Positions 1-14,200 of a stretch of 64,000 nucleotides of DNA are shown here, in pieces. Position 1 is the stretch's first letter, and the number at the start of each line of letters is the position of its first letter. Source of the stretch: Doris montereyensis. Taxonomy: Eukaryota > Mollusca > Gastropoda > Nudibranchia > Dorididae. Made by a program: the position numbers and the translations under genes. The stretch lies in assembly GCA_037039925.1 (NCBI GenBank), contig JAXRKP010000433.1, positions 192,501 to 256,500 of the forward strand, given 5' to 3'. The notes under the pieces were generated by a model that worked only from the letters and a program-made list of their open reading frames with translations, searched no databases and was not told where the DNA came from.

Positions 1-1168
1 TGCCAGATGACTGGAAAAAGGGAACGGTAGTACCAATACATAAGAAAGGATCAACTATGGAATAATCAAACTATAGAGTGATATCACTACTTAGCGTACC
101 GGGAAATGTGTATGCCAGGATACTGGAAATGAGACTAAGGAAAAGAGTAGAGGATCAGATTGAAGAACATCAGAGTGGATTTAGACCAGGAAGAAGTGTA
201 CAAGACCACATATTTACAATTAGACAAATAATAGAAAAATTCCTTGAGAGAAATATTGACTTGCACGTGGGTTTTACAGACCTAGAAAAGGCATTTGTCA
301 CTGTGAGGAGGGACGAACTAAGGCAGTCCTTAAAAGAACACAATGTAGAGCAAAATTTCATAGAAGCCATTTAAAGTTTTTACAATAAACCAACATGTGC
401 AGTGAGAGTAGCTGGAAACATATCTGCAGAATTTGATGTAGATATAGGGGTGAGACAGGGTTGTCCTCTTTTGTTTATCACATTTATGAATTCAGTCGCA
501 AAAGCATCCTCAAAAATGAAGAAAATGAATGTAGGTATGTGGAAGGTCAAACCAGTAAATGTATCAATGCTTTCATTTGCCGATGATTTAGTTCTATTTG
601 GAAAATCAGAAAGGGATCTCAGTCGAATATCAACATTATGAACATGAACTAAATAAAAGAGGAATGAGAGTAAATGCAAAGAAAAACCAAAACAATGCTA
701 GTAACTAGGGAAGCTAAAACACAAAATCTTAAATTGGGCAGGGAGAATTTAGAACAAGTTCAAAGCTACAATTACCTAGGAATAATGAAATATCTAAGAA
801 GAGTAGTAGGGAAAACTAAAAGAGACAAAATCAGAAACACAACAATAAGAGATCAAACCAAAGCAGATGGCATACAAACTAAGATAGAAACAAATTAATT
901 GAGATGGTTTGGGCATGTAAACAGAATGAATGACAATAGAATAACTAAATCAGTATACAGTGCTCAAGTCCAAGGTAAAAGACCAAAAGGCAGACCTCGG
1001 AGAAAGTGGGAAGAAGATATAAAAGAGACATTGAAGAATAGAAATTTAACATTTTTGGAAGGAAACAGAAAATGCCAGGAGAGGGCATCCTGGAGAAAGA
1101 TCATCTCGGGCATCTGAACCCATACACCGAAAGGTAGAATGGGAACTGATACAGAAAGAAATAAAGCG
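1..1168 (+). mobile_element. RTE-like LINE fragment, copy 1 (3' part)
   Basis: It enters from the left edge and carries RT-like blocks [49 protein letters not shown] and [13 protein letters not shown]. The catalytic FADD motif is present, but several stops and frame breaks occur, and about 240 bases between the YNYLG and MKYLRR blocks are missing compared with the copy at 8213. It ends in a short 3' region and an AGAAAG-type tail. It is antisense to the HELZ2-like gene. Confidence 0.85.
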
Positions 1169-1252
1169 ATAAAAGATTAAATGTTAATGACGATCCTTCC
1201 CACCATTCCTGAGAATTTGGCCCTTAAGTTTAAAAATGCCCTACCACAGGGA

Positions 1253-1375
1253 TTTTCGGCCGGTAGCTCAGTAGGTAGAGCATCTGACTACCACTCAAGA
1301 GACCCGAGGTCGGTTCCCACTTTGGCCAAATTATTCTGGCCCTCCTGTTGGCCTCAGCAGTGAAATGGGTAGCTA
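1253..1375 (+). mobile_element. tRNA-derived SINE, family B
   Basis: The head GGCCGGTAGCTCAGTAGGTA with GAGGTCGGTTCCC resembles a tRNA with A- and B-boxes. It continues into TTATTCTGGCCCTCCTGTTG and GCAGTGAAATGGGTAG, shared with the copy at 31325. The second half does not fold back to a mature tRNA acceptor, so this is a SINE head and not a tRNA gene. Confidence 0.65.
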
Positions 1376-1445
1376 TTACCTTATGAATTTTCTAAAATTG
1401 CTAAAAGGTAATGAAGTTCAACCAGTACTGCTAAAGTCCGCCTAC

Positions 1446-1724
1446 CTCTGCTAAAGAGAAACACTGCTTCACGTCTATGGTGCTGTGAAACACTTGCGGG
1501 GGTCCAAGCTGGTTCCCAAGCTCATCCACCCTCATCATGACCGTCACGGCCAGACGAGGCACATTTGTGTTCAAGCTACAAAAGTCTAGGCAAGCCTGCA
1601 CGGGCAGCATGTGCTTTGGCTTGCAACCCGTGGGGCAAAATGATACGCCGCGCAGCTCACATTCTCTGTCCAAATTAGAGTCTTTACTGATGAATTTTGC
1701 AACATCAGACACATGCACACCGAC
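1446..1724 (-). CDS. HELZ2: HELZ2-like exon 27, RNB catalytic domain (last exon in window)
   Basis: Model residues 2187-2279. It reads [48 protein letters not shown] and [12 protein letters not shown], a clear RNB signature (Y-x-V-G-V-H-[IV]-[SA]-D-V with exon 26, then HMLP). RNB enzymes are 3'-5' exoribonucleases. The donor GCAGAG|gtaggc shows that the gene continues to the left of the window. Confidence 0.92.
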
Positions 1725-4700
1725 CTGTAAAAACAAAAAAATTGTGAACTTTCTGTGTTAGCTGAAAAAGTAAAACAAATAGGGAAACAAACGCAATAAA
1801 GACATTACTTTCAAGTCGTCCTATGATATACAATTCATGAAAGAAGGAAATTCGTAAAGATAAATTCATTTCTTTAAAAATTTGACTCTCTTAATTTTTC
1901 GGAGTGTAGGAGATGCCGTTCATAAAAGGTCACTTCAGGTTCCTGAAATTTCATTTCTTTTAACAAGTTCGTGCATTAGGTTTATTATAACCATTTCTAT
2001 TCAGCCATGATATTGAGTTTGTTTTTGGTTCAACACTACTTTAATTTGATTGTCACACAATGTCATTTCTTTCACTACGGATGCTTCTTTCTTCATTGAC
2101 AATTATCAGAAGCAGTAATCATAGGGCTTCGGCAAGACTTTTGATTTGTTCCTCAATAGTTCCTCCTGAATAAACAGGGGTTTTCAACATACTCTACTTA
2201 ATCTAATCTGACCAGAACTTGCGACAAGACAAGTTGCTAAGTTCTGCCATCTTAATATTAGGGAATGGATTTAATGTGACAAAATTGACAGTAAAGAGTT
2301 TGCATTTTCTTCTGGGATTTCAAGACATACGCATCAATGATCACAAAAAAAATGACAAGAGACAACTTACATCATAGCTTCCATCTGATTGCACAATGCT
2401 GATGGCCATCTCAACATCCTCCCTGCCCTTTTCGGCAATCGAGAAAGAGAACAGGGAGGTCAAATCCTGATGCTTTGCATTCTCCATATGCCTGGGGACA
2501 CCTTGCTCAAATATTTGCCTCGCTTCCTCGTGTGCCTGGGACCTGAGAGATGGCAGCATGTTGTACTCCAACTCCAATACTCTCATGCCACTCTCCAGGG
2601 AACTGCCTGGCTCCAAAACTCCAATGACCAACCCGACGGGGGAGAGACACCCCGGGGCCAAGTGAGATAGCGAACCACAAAGAGACGTTGGGAGGCAGGT
2701 TTGGATTGGAGCTTTTCATAGTGATCGAATTCAACACAATTGGGCGTGGTGGACGCATTACGTTTGGAGGCGATGAATCTGTACACACAGATGTTCCCTT
2801 TCTGGGCTGCTTTGATCCTGGAGGCTATAGTCAATGCATAGATGGAGGGCATGCCTTTCTGGATTGGTTTGAGGATTCCTGGCTGGTTGATATCTCCTCA
2901 CATACAAATAAACTGTTTGCTGGGTCATGGGCTCTTCGGAGTATTCCTTTCACCTAATGACCCAAATCAACGAAAAAATGTTTTTTGTAACACTACCCGG
3001 TAGTCATTTGTTTAAAAGATACATCATAGACCAAATGTACAAAAATCAAGATGAAAAGAACTGCATCATTGTCTTCAAACTTTTTTGGTTCATCAAAATT
3101 TACCCTATCCACCATATGGGGTAATTTAAGGGTTGACTAAGAGGAAACATTAAGTGAAAGAGTGAAAGGAAAGAAGTAAGATCTACCAGTAGTGCCCGCC
3201 AACAACCCACTTTTCATCAAGAAACAGGCTTCATAAAAAAATTTAAAAAATGAATTTCTTAAAGATTGGACATGGACATCATTGCAATATAGCCACAATT
3301 CCTTAGACAAATGGATGTGTTAACCTAGGAAGCATGCAACAGAAAAAGCTCTTGAACTCTTTCCACCCGGAATAAAAAACCAATCCCCCCCCCCCCCCCC
3401 CAGTTTTCGCTGGAATTATGTTTCGGAGTGGTGTGAAATTTCACCCGTGTGTCTAAATATGTTCAAATAAGTGACAATTCAAAATATTTGGTATCATATT
3501 GAAGGGAAATAAATTTACTATCATTTCAGTGATTGGGGTGATTTGCATGCTTATAGAGGGTGAGGGTAGGAGAAAAAGAGTGAATATAAACGAAAAGAAT
3601 TGAAACAAAAATTCCTTTACCTTCAGCTTTATTCTCATCACATTTTTTCAAAATGATGATTGACGTAATCCAAATGGTTATCGTAATGCAGTAAATCCCC
3701 CCACCCCCAGATTGGTGGATTCATCACTAATTGTTGACTGTATTAGATTACCATCTGATAGAAGTCACTGACACCAATATCAACCTCCCTAACATCTGTT
3801 ATTTCTTCCATCAGGGCACTAGCCTGTGTTACATCAAACAGATGAGGTTGCTTTGACCATCTTTCAGCCATATCTCTCGTTGAATTTTCATGAAATTTCA
3901 GTGCAGTGTTGACAGTGGAAACGCTTTAGCAAAGTAAAAGCAAAAGCAGACCGGAACAGAAGAGTCTAAAAAGTAGAGTTTTTTGTTTTGTTTGATTTGA
4001 TTTACACACATCCACAACTAAGGTGATCTCTGGGTTTTCGGTAGGATTTTTAATTTTGCACGGACTGCCCTGTAAACAGCCAAGGGATCTTTAATGTGCA
4101 AAGGGTTGTGATCTGTACACGGTACCTCCTTTTTATTGTCCGTCTCCGATGGGACTAGGTGTCGAACCACCTACCTGGACCAGGGGGGGGTGTGTGTGTG
4201 TAGATTTTGCTCGAAAAACACGAGAAAATGGTTCCACCGTTGGCAGGGCTCGAATTCGAACCCACTACCTTTTGGTTGAGAGGCCGATACCTTGCCTCTG
4301 GACTACCGAGTCCCCAAAAAGTATGGTAAAGCTATCTCCTAAAGAAATGAGGTCCTAGGTATTGATAACTAGCTCTTAAAATACATGTTGAGGTAGGAAA
4401 ATGAATCGACGACTGGCTCATATTTCCAGCAGAATTGGGAAAATTGCATCGACGATTGAAACGATAGAGTCGTCACTCCAGGCGGAACGAGTTAAGAAGC
4501 ATGCTTAGCTTGAATATATAAATAAAAAACCAAACAAATCAACTAAAAATCTCAGAAGAAAGTCATTGATAATATGGAGAAGTCAATTACCTGGCCAGTA
4601 AGTCTGCGAGCAGCACAGTCAGGATATAATCTCAGTAAAACCTCATCTCCAATGAAGGCGTGGCCACGATCAAACCAGTGTGGAATGGCCACGTCTTTGC

Positions 4701-7700
4701 CAATCAAATCAGAATTGGCTAGAACTTCTCCTGCATTAGAGGTTAAGATGGAGGCAACGACCTCTCCCTCGTTAGCAGACAACTTGCATCTCAGGTAACC
4801 CACTTCGCCTATGTGGGATTTCGACTTTCGACACCCCAGTTGTCATAGTCCACTTTCTTATTCGTTTCCTGATCATGGAGGGTAAAAGCAACAAAATCCT
4901 CATTCTCTGAAACAATCTTGAACGGCTCACAGTCTGGTTTCAAGCCATAATGTAGCAGCGTAAAGCCGTCCTCTTCAGTGACAGATATTTTATCTGACTT
5001 GATCGGACTGTTTCCATGGCCGTTCATAAGATCTGACTGGCATTCATTGGCCAGTTCAAATATGATGTCCTCACAGCTGACATCATAATTAAGCATCAAA
5101 ACATCATTGCTGAACTGTTGAATCCTTGATGGGTGCTCAGACGAAATGCTGGACCGAATGTCGGGCATGGGTTGTCTTCGCGATTCCTCTGTACCTGGGT
5201 TGAGATGGTTAATGTCCTTCTGCAGAGATGAATTAACAGTTGAATCCCCTGATAATTGTTCCATGCTGTTGGCAATGCTTTCAATGCTTTCAACATTTTC
5301 AACGCTTTCCGCTTTCAGTTGAGTAGTCTTCTGAAGAGGTGGGAATGACTGCCTCAATGTTTCCTGGCCCTTTCTGGACAAGAGGTCGATAACCCTTCCC
5401 TGGGGCCCCATCTGCAGTTCAACCACTTTGTTTCTAATGATGTCGTAGGAGTAGACCTGAGGATGTAATGATCCCATATTGCTGCAATGCTTGATGTAAG
5501 TTCTCCATTCTTGAATGCATTCTCCAATCATACACAAGGCAACGGCATCACCCACAACCGCAACCAGGGACTGAGCACGAGTGAGAGCCGTATTGATCAG
5601 TTTGGGATTGAGAGAAAACCAAAGTCTCCTAAATCCCCCCACTTTCCAGAGCATTGATTATGTGATGTTCAGACAAGACGTTTGCAGTGCGCACTGTGGA
5701 TATGTACACAGCACGAAATTCTTTCCCTGATGAATGAAAAGAAAGATTTTTTTGTTGCCTTATGAATACAAATGTGACAAATTTTTAGTCTTCCTCTATC
5801 ATAGTTTGATTCATAAAAGTTACATTTCTATTTTTTCGTTTGAAATACATTAATTGTCACATTTGGCTTTCTCATGTTCTCACCCATCCGTAAAATAAAA
5901 TTAAACTGTTCATTCCCTGATCATTCATTAATAATCCGACTCAAACCCGTACACTTTTGGTGTTGTGTAAAGTTTGATGGGGAAAATCCCAATTGTGTGT
6001 GCTGTGCGCATGAGAATGAACGTTAGACAAGAAAAGTTTTTTTATTGGTGTGCACAGACACTTTTCAACTGTGTGCACCTTTTCTCCCTGTTGTGCACGT
6101 GTGCATAGCTCAGAAGAAACATTGCACATGTCCCATAGAAACAGATTAAAAGAAAAGAAAAAAAGTGACTATGTTAGTACGTCCGATTACCTTGCACTCC
6201 CTGAATAGTGCCAACATACACCTGCCTCAGCTCCGTCCTCAAGGCTGACCTGTCCATTCTCAACATATAGCGGATATATTTCACCTATGGTAAAGAATTC
6301 AGTAAACAGTGGCATGAGTGAGTTTCAACAAAAGAAACAACTGTAAGTGAATGTTTGTAAGGTTTTCATAGCTGCCAACCTTTTCAACTGGGGAGAAAAA
6401 CAATGGATTTTGTTTCTTTGTTTCACTGCAAATATGAGGTGATCTCAGGGCGAATGCAGCAGAAACAGCAAGATTTAAAGACATTTGAAAGAGAGAAAGG
6501 AAAAGAACTAGGACCTACCAGTAGTATCTGCCGACCACCCACAAAAAAAGAAGAACAGCGGAACAGCAAAGATCAAAAGAAGGACGGAAGACACAGAGTG
6601 AGGCAAAGACTGTAGCAAGTAATAAAAGACGGAGACGATTTGTGGAGGCCTTACATGCCACACGGCACAATAAGAATAGGGAACAGTAGCAGGCTACTGG
6701 GTTATATGTATTGCTGTGTCTATGTACCTAGACATGTAATGTTTCAACTTTCAGAATCAAGGAACATTATTATTTTTCTATATGAAATGTGTAAATAATA
6801 TAGTGAAACGAAATAGAGATTTATGTTCAGGCCAACATGAGCTGCTATATGTATTGCTGTGTCTATGTACCTAGACATGTAATGTTTCAACTTTCAGAAT
6901 CAAGGAACATTATTATTTTTCTATATGAAATGTGTAAATAATATAGTGAAACGAAATAGAGATTTATGTTCAGGCCAACATGAGCTGCTATATGTATTGC
7001 TGTGTCCATGTACCTAGACATGTAATGTTTCAACTTTCAGAATCAAGGAACATTATTATTTTTCTATATGAAATGTGTAAATAATATAGTGAAACGAAAT
7101 AGAGATTTATGTTCAGGCCAACATGAGCTGCTAAATAACGTTTCCATAAGATGACATTCAGGCTAAACACTGACCTGATCAGAGTAAAATGTTATAACAG
7201 CGACGGACTCAGCGTTTTCTCTCCCCATTCTTGCGGCCACTCGGTCAGCAGTTGCCGAACCTGAGCAACGGCCTCCTCTGCTTCTGCTTGATTCACATAT
7301 GATGTGGATTCACGGAACTCCTTGCCCTGAGATTTAACAACAGTTTGAAAGAGCAGAAGATAGCTAAGGTCTTTGTGCCATAGATTTATCATTGTCCTAG
7401 CTACCCATCAATGATGAAAGCCAACAGTTTTCAGTTAGAAAGCATTCTTCAATAAATCATTAAAAGGATTTTAATGATGGTGTAGTTAATTAGTGATATC
7501 TATTAATCTTGGATCAAGTTTCACTTTCAATTTGATTTATTTGAGTTGTTATAGTATAAATTCAAATAAGCAAACATAAACATAGATTTGTAAATTACAG
7601 GGTGAATGTTTCAATTTTCCCGTTAAAAACTGGCTTGCTAATAAAAGCTGTCTAAAAACAGAGAAATTAACAGTATAATTTCCAACACGTAATTAATTTG

Positions 7701-10700
7701 ATGACATCATAGAAAAAAAAGATGTGAGAGAACAGCTTCAACAATATATTGATCACATCACAAACCTGGACCATGTGGAACATCAGTGGAGTTATGATGG
7801 GGACTGCAGGAACTTTCCCATGTGCCTTGAGGTTATCAGGTCCTCCATAAAATATGGTTGAGATGAAGCGCAAAATCTCAGATTTTGTGCGGTAATTTAT
7901 ACTCAAGAAGATGTTGAATGGAGATTTCTAGCGGTTTGAGAAAATGATATAAAAAAAGATAATTAATTGAATTGTTAGCTTTTAACTTACATGGTTCACA
8001 AATGTCTCTCTTGATGTGTAATGAAGGGTTTGACTGAAAAACACAATGAGAACCACTTCCTGTCTGAAAAGTTAATACAGTCGAAGCCGCTTAATCTTAA
8101 CAGCACTGTCCCACAGAGGTCATTCCAATTAAACGGCGTTCCAATTAGGCTGCATCTGTGTATGGAACAACCTGTATTATATATTTTATGATAATTGGTA
8201 AAGGTATGTAATGCTCTAACTATAGAGGGATATCACTACTTAGCGTACCAGGAAAAGTGTATGCCAGAATTCTTGAAATGAGACTAAGGAAAAGAGTAGA
8301 GAATCAGATTGAAGAACATCAAGAGTGGATTTAGACCAGGAGGAAGTGTACAAGACCACATATTTGCAATTAGACAAATAATAGAAAAATTCCTTGAAAC
8401 TTGAACCTGTGTTTTATTGACTTAGAAAAGGCATTTGACACTGTGAGGAGGGACGAACTATGGCATTCCTTAAGAGAACACAATATAGAGCAAAATTTAA
8501 TAGAAGCCATTAAAAGTTTTTACAATAAACCTACATGTGCAGTGAGAGTAGCTGGAAACGTATCGGAGGAATTTGATGTAGATATAGGAGTAAAACAGGG
8601 TTGTATCCTAAGTCCTCTTTCGTTTATCACATTTATGGATTCAGTCGCAAAGGCATCCTCAAAAATGAAGAAAATCAATGTAGGTATGTGGAATCTCAAA
8701 CCAGTTAATGTATCAATGCTTTCATTTGCCGATGATTTAGTTCTGCTCGGAAAATCAGAAAGGGATCTCCAGTCGAATATCAATATGATGAATAATGAAT
8801 TAAATAAAAGAGGAATGAGAGTAAATGCAAAGAAAACCAAAACAATGCTAGTAACTAGGGAAGCTAAAACACAAAATCTTAAATTAGGCAGGGAGAATTT
8901 AGAACAAGTTCACAGCTACAATTACCTAGGAGTAATGATTAACTCAGAGGGAAAACTAAGAGAAGAAATCAGCCAGAGAATCAAAAAGGCAACTGCAATA
9001 TATAACCATCTAGGAAAGGCATTTGTAGGTAAGCAAGAATTGTCAACAAAAACCAAAATGGCAGTATACAATACAGTTTATTGTCCTACTCTCCTCTATG
9101 GCAGTGATACCTGGACCTTAAACAGTAGGGAATACAGTAGAGTACAAGCAGCCGAAATGAAATATCTAAGAAGAGTAGAAGGGAAAACTAAAAGAGACAA
9201 AATCAGAATCACAACAATAAGAGATCAAACCAAAGCAGATAGCATAAAAACTAAGATCGAAATGAATCAATTGAGATGGTTTGGGCATGTCTACAGAATG
9301 AATGACAATAGAATAGCTAAATCAGTATACAGTGCTAAAACTCAAAGTAAAAAAAAAAGGCAGACCTCGGAGAAAATGGAAAAAAGATATAAAAGAGACA
9401 TTAACGCAAAGAAATTTAACTTTTATGGAGGGAAACAAAAATGTCAGGACAGGGCAGCCTGGAGAAAGATCATTTCGGGCATCTAAACCCATACACCAGA
9501 AGGTAGAATGGAAACTGATAAAGAAAGAAAGATGTAAAGGTATGTTTATTTCTTCTATCTGCAGTGTTTTACATATATTACTGGCCGTTGCATATCCTTT
9601 CTACACTTGGTGTGTTTACAAAATCCAATTTGATACATTAAATACAATATATTTGTATGGAATGCACATTAATTTTCAATGCACACATACATTATGTATA
9701 TAGTAGATCTGTGCCGTCTCACTCACATGTCTACGCAATACACTGTGTGTGCCGTCTTTCATTGGTCCGCCCGGTTATCATGTTCAATGTGTAGCCACAA
9801 CCTCCATCTAAATCTAACTCCTGACCAGCCATTCATCGTTGTCGATCATTTGATGTGATAAACTTATCTGTATTGTCTTCTTCACATGTCTACGCAATAT
9901 AACGAAACGTACCATCCAAACACATCATGTGTGAGCATAATATAGTGTATAATGCTCGCAAACTCCGTCTAAACTTATCTTAGGATTTTACACTATTGTG
10001 ACCTTCACATTAGAATGTCTGTCTCCATCTGAGACCAGTGACCCTTTTTTCAGTTCCAATAAAGCAGCGAGCATTCCAATTAAACAGTGTATTTTTCATA
10101 GAAAGAATTCTGTCCTAGAGGAATCGTTCCAATTATGCGGCCGTTTCAATTAACCGGCGTTCCACTTATCAGCTTTGACTGTACTAAAAGAGAAAGTGGC
10201 TCTCATGATGTATGATCGATTTAAGATAAGATAAGACAAAACCTTATTGTTCAAAAAGCACATTTAATGCAGTAAAGCCTACAGTAACCTGTACTATTGT
10301 GTCTTTACCTCTTGAAAGTACAAACACATTATACAAACGCAATATGTGTTATGCTATGATCATATTTTTCACTCCTAGTACAAGGGAGTGAAGAAGGAAG
10401 GTCTTTAGACTGACACTTTACCAATGCATTTGGTTGGCAAGGTACCAAAACCCAATGAAGGATGGCTGGCTTCCGTCAGGTGTAACAGGCTTTGATTGTT
10501 TCATTGAAATTTGCCCTGTCCACCATAAGTGGTGATGTCAGGGTGAATTAAGAGGTAAAAGCAAAATGAAAGACAAGTCAAAGATTTTAGCAATAAATAA
10601 AACTTACCAGCAACGCCTGCCAACCACCAAATAGGCAAAAAGGGGCCGGGAGGAAGGACAAATATTAATTAGCCTATGCCAAATTTTGTCAAGAATGAAC

Positions 10701-11218
10701 AAGAGGAAAAACATGACAGGCATGAAACAGCCAGAGCAGCCTTACCATGGTGTGATCAGCGTGGTGGCGTATGTTTGAGGTGGATGTTCGATCATAAAAA
10801 TTGAAGAGACGAACCAACATAGACATATCAAACTTCTGCTCCCGAGCTTTCTGTGCGTAGACAGGGGGACTGATCTGTACGTGGTCGCCTGTAAGGACAA
10901 CACAAGTGTTTGGGGCTGCTAACGTTAACGGCATCAGGGTCTCACACTCCAAGGCCTGAAAAGATTTAGTAGAATGGGTTGGATATTTACAATTTTCAAT
11001 TCTCTGAACTACAAAATCCATATGGCTAACACAGACAACGTTGAGGTCTCACATCACTTCAGGAATGTAATTATCAGACGGTATGGGAGGATGTTTAATT
11101 TTTTGTCCATACTGCCCTGTAAACAGCCAAAGAATTCTTAACGTGCACTGTGTTGTGATCTGCACATGGGACCTCCTTTTTATCGTCCATCTCGGATCGG
11201 ACTAGGTGTCAACCCACC

Positions 11219-11277
<59 letters not shown>

Positions 11278-14200
11278 GGAGGGGGGTGTTTCAGGCTGGA
11301 CTATGGAGTCCCCTCCCTGGTGAAAGTAAACTGTTCTCTTCTTTCCATTTCTCTAGGTATGAGCACATCATTGCTTGATGTTACTTTAATTCTACTGCTG
11401 TTTTGTTCTCTTTAGATCGTTATTCAAGGTGACTGGGAGTGTAGTTGGAAGTCAGCTTCTTTATGTTTTGTCCTTTTTTGTGAAGTTCACAAAACAGGAA
11501 TTTATGTAAATCTATTATTGTACTTATTTTTAGCATTCTAAGGGGCTTAATGTAATTCTGAATCAAGATTTCTGTATTTCAAGAGTAGTTTGTAAAACCG
11601 ATGGGGCATTTTTAGAAGGATTAAACATTGAATAAGAAGATATGGGATTGAAAACAATGAAAATTAGGAAAGCCTGCTTAATAAACAAAAATCTGAATCC
11701 TGTTAATCATGTAATCTTAAGCATCTCATAGAGAAAACCAGGACAGACTTTCTTTGATCAAATAAAAACGTTTCCATGACCATAAAAATATTTGTGAATA
11801 CCAAAACACACTATCAAAATATAAACACACATACAAACTTTAACAAGAAGGGAAATTAATTCCTCATGTCTGTCACAAGGAAGGCTTTAGTGTAATCGAT
11901 AAAGCAGATGTACAAATCTTTCTGAGCTTCTAGAATTCTCTCTATCATCATTCTTGATATGTATATAGCACTGATCGTTCCCTTCCTTTCCATAAAGCCA
12001 TACCGTTCCTCTGCTATTTCTGGTCTTATTGTGTTTCTTATTCGCTTCATTGTAGTAACTGTAAGAAATATCTTTGTTATGTGGCTCATTAAACTGATTG
12101 CTCTACGGTTTTCGTATTCTATTGCACCTGCTTTCTTGGGTAATGCAATGACTATGGACTTTGAAAGATCGTGGGTTCCAGTGTTGTAAATATTATTGAA
12201 TAGCCTTGTTAGTATTACTATACCATATTCACCTAGAGCCTCAATAATTTTCAAGGCAGCATTATCAGGCCCTGTAGCCTTATTCATTTTCATATGCTTC
12301 ATGGCTATCTCTACCTCTTTACTCAATAGTGGTGATCCGTCATTATTCTGCATTATTATTGTGGCTTGATCACCAGTATCATCATACAATTCTTTTATAT
12401 ATTTTGACCATATTTCTAAAATCTTGAGGTCTAAAATATCAACAAAATATTTTTTAAAACACTGAAATGAAGAAACTACGCCCAAACCTAAGTATATTCC
12501 TCAATTCATAACAACATTTTCAAAAAAAACAATCGTAACAACAGTAACTCACTTGTCCTGCTTCATCGATAAAGATGTGACTGAATTCGTTTTGAAGTTG
12601 AAGCAGGCTGAGCTGGAGAGAGCTTTCCACTGTCATGAGGACAACGTCATGGTTCAAGATGTAGTCCCTGGGTGGCATTCCAAAGGTCATGCTATCAGTC
12701 TTGTAGCAGTAGGGCAGGACGACTGGGCCGACGGTGTGATGCTTGCGTATTTCGTCATAGATGCGAACAATCTTACCTCTTCCTGTTTTGCTTTTCAAAA
12801 AACTTGTCAAAGTGCTTGATGATGTACAAGTCTGCAGCACTGAAAATAGGAAACAGGACCATGTAGTCATGAAAAAGGACAAACAAATTAGAATCTCACA
12901 AGGATCTGACATCTTAATATGAAGAAAAATAAACAGACACAAATAATAATCTTTCACCATTGTTCTGTGGAGGAATATGCCATGGTAAGGTAAAAAAAAA
13001 AGTTGGCAAATTTTACAAGAAAAGTTTACGAAAATCAATATAATTCAAGATCCTGTCATCACAGTCACCGTCCTAATAATTATGTATCACATATCGTTGG
13101 TTAAACTGTCTAAATACATAAGTCTGAATGACATTATTTTTCAGAAGCAAAAACCGTAATAAATCATTGAATAGGGCTGCAATTAAACAACTGCTTTAGT
13201 CTTAAGAATGTAGTAATGGGACAAAATAATCCGTTGCACACAAAATAAACGGCTAGAGTTGAACTTTTTAAAATATCTAAAAGAAAGTAATAATTCCAGT
13301 CACCCCTTGACTTACGAGGTTAGAGTTTCAGAGTGGAAAGAAAAACAAAAATCTTTGTTTGGATCATGCATGTAAAATGAGCTTTCCTATTGGTTCAAGG
13401 CCGCCAATAGTCATAAAGACACTAAAAGAGGCGTTCATTTGCTCATTTAAAGGACAAATCTCATATCCTATATATCGTGAAGTTTCACCGACGATAGGAT
13501 TCAAACCAATATCAAGACACAATTCATCCTATTGGCTCTCAGCCAGTTTTCTATTCATGGATAGTAACATCTCTTTTTTAACCGCCACTTAAATGTACGT
13601 ACGTGTAAGCGCCTCTTTGTCGATAAATTAAGAACTTCTAGACCTCCAGGGGATCCTACCTATTTGACTGTGTGCATATCAAGATGCGGTGTGGCTTATT
13701 GTCCTTCAAGAGAGCCATGGTGGCCTGAGCCAAGGTCTCTGTTTTTCCTGTGCCAAACGGGCCGTACATCACAAATGGAGGAGTGTAGCTTTTCCTGTCT
13801 TTTACTATGTGTGACACTGCTGCCATTTGGTTGTCATTCAGCACAGAGGAACTGGTAGAAATAGCGATAATAATAATAATAATGAAATAATAATAATAAT
13901 AATAATAATCATTATAATATAATAATGATAATAATAAGAATAACAATGATAATAATGATAATAAGAATAAGAATAACAATGATAATAATGACAGTAATTG
14001 TAATAATAATAATAATATTCATAACAATAACATTAATAATAATAATAATATGAAAATGAATATCTTGATGATAAAAGCAATCTAATGAAACAAAAACTAC
14101 AGTAGTATCAAAGAATAAAAAAATATAAAAATAATAAATAAGACAATTTTATTTTTCAAGCTTGAAATGATGTTATATTTAGATACCTGTGAATGTGGAC

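Noticed and set aside
1253..1330. tRNA gene
   Set aside because: A- and B-box-like sequences are present, but the acceptor stem does not close and the homology continues into a SINE body shared with 31325-31453.
2389..2957. Plus-strand open frames over 2.4-2.9 kb
   Set aside because: Shadows of the RNB exon on the minus strand.
3387..3402. C-run (and G-runs at 28252, 36917, 54161) as regulatory quadruplexes
   Set aside because: Single homopolymer runs without the loop pattern of a quadruplex; length is also prone to sequencing error.
4574..4798. Plus-strand open frame of 74 codons
   Set aside because: Antisense to exon 25, which carries the RNB lead-in on the minus strand.
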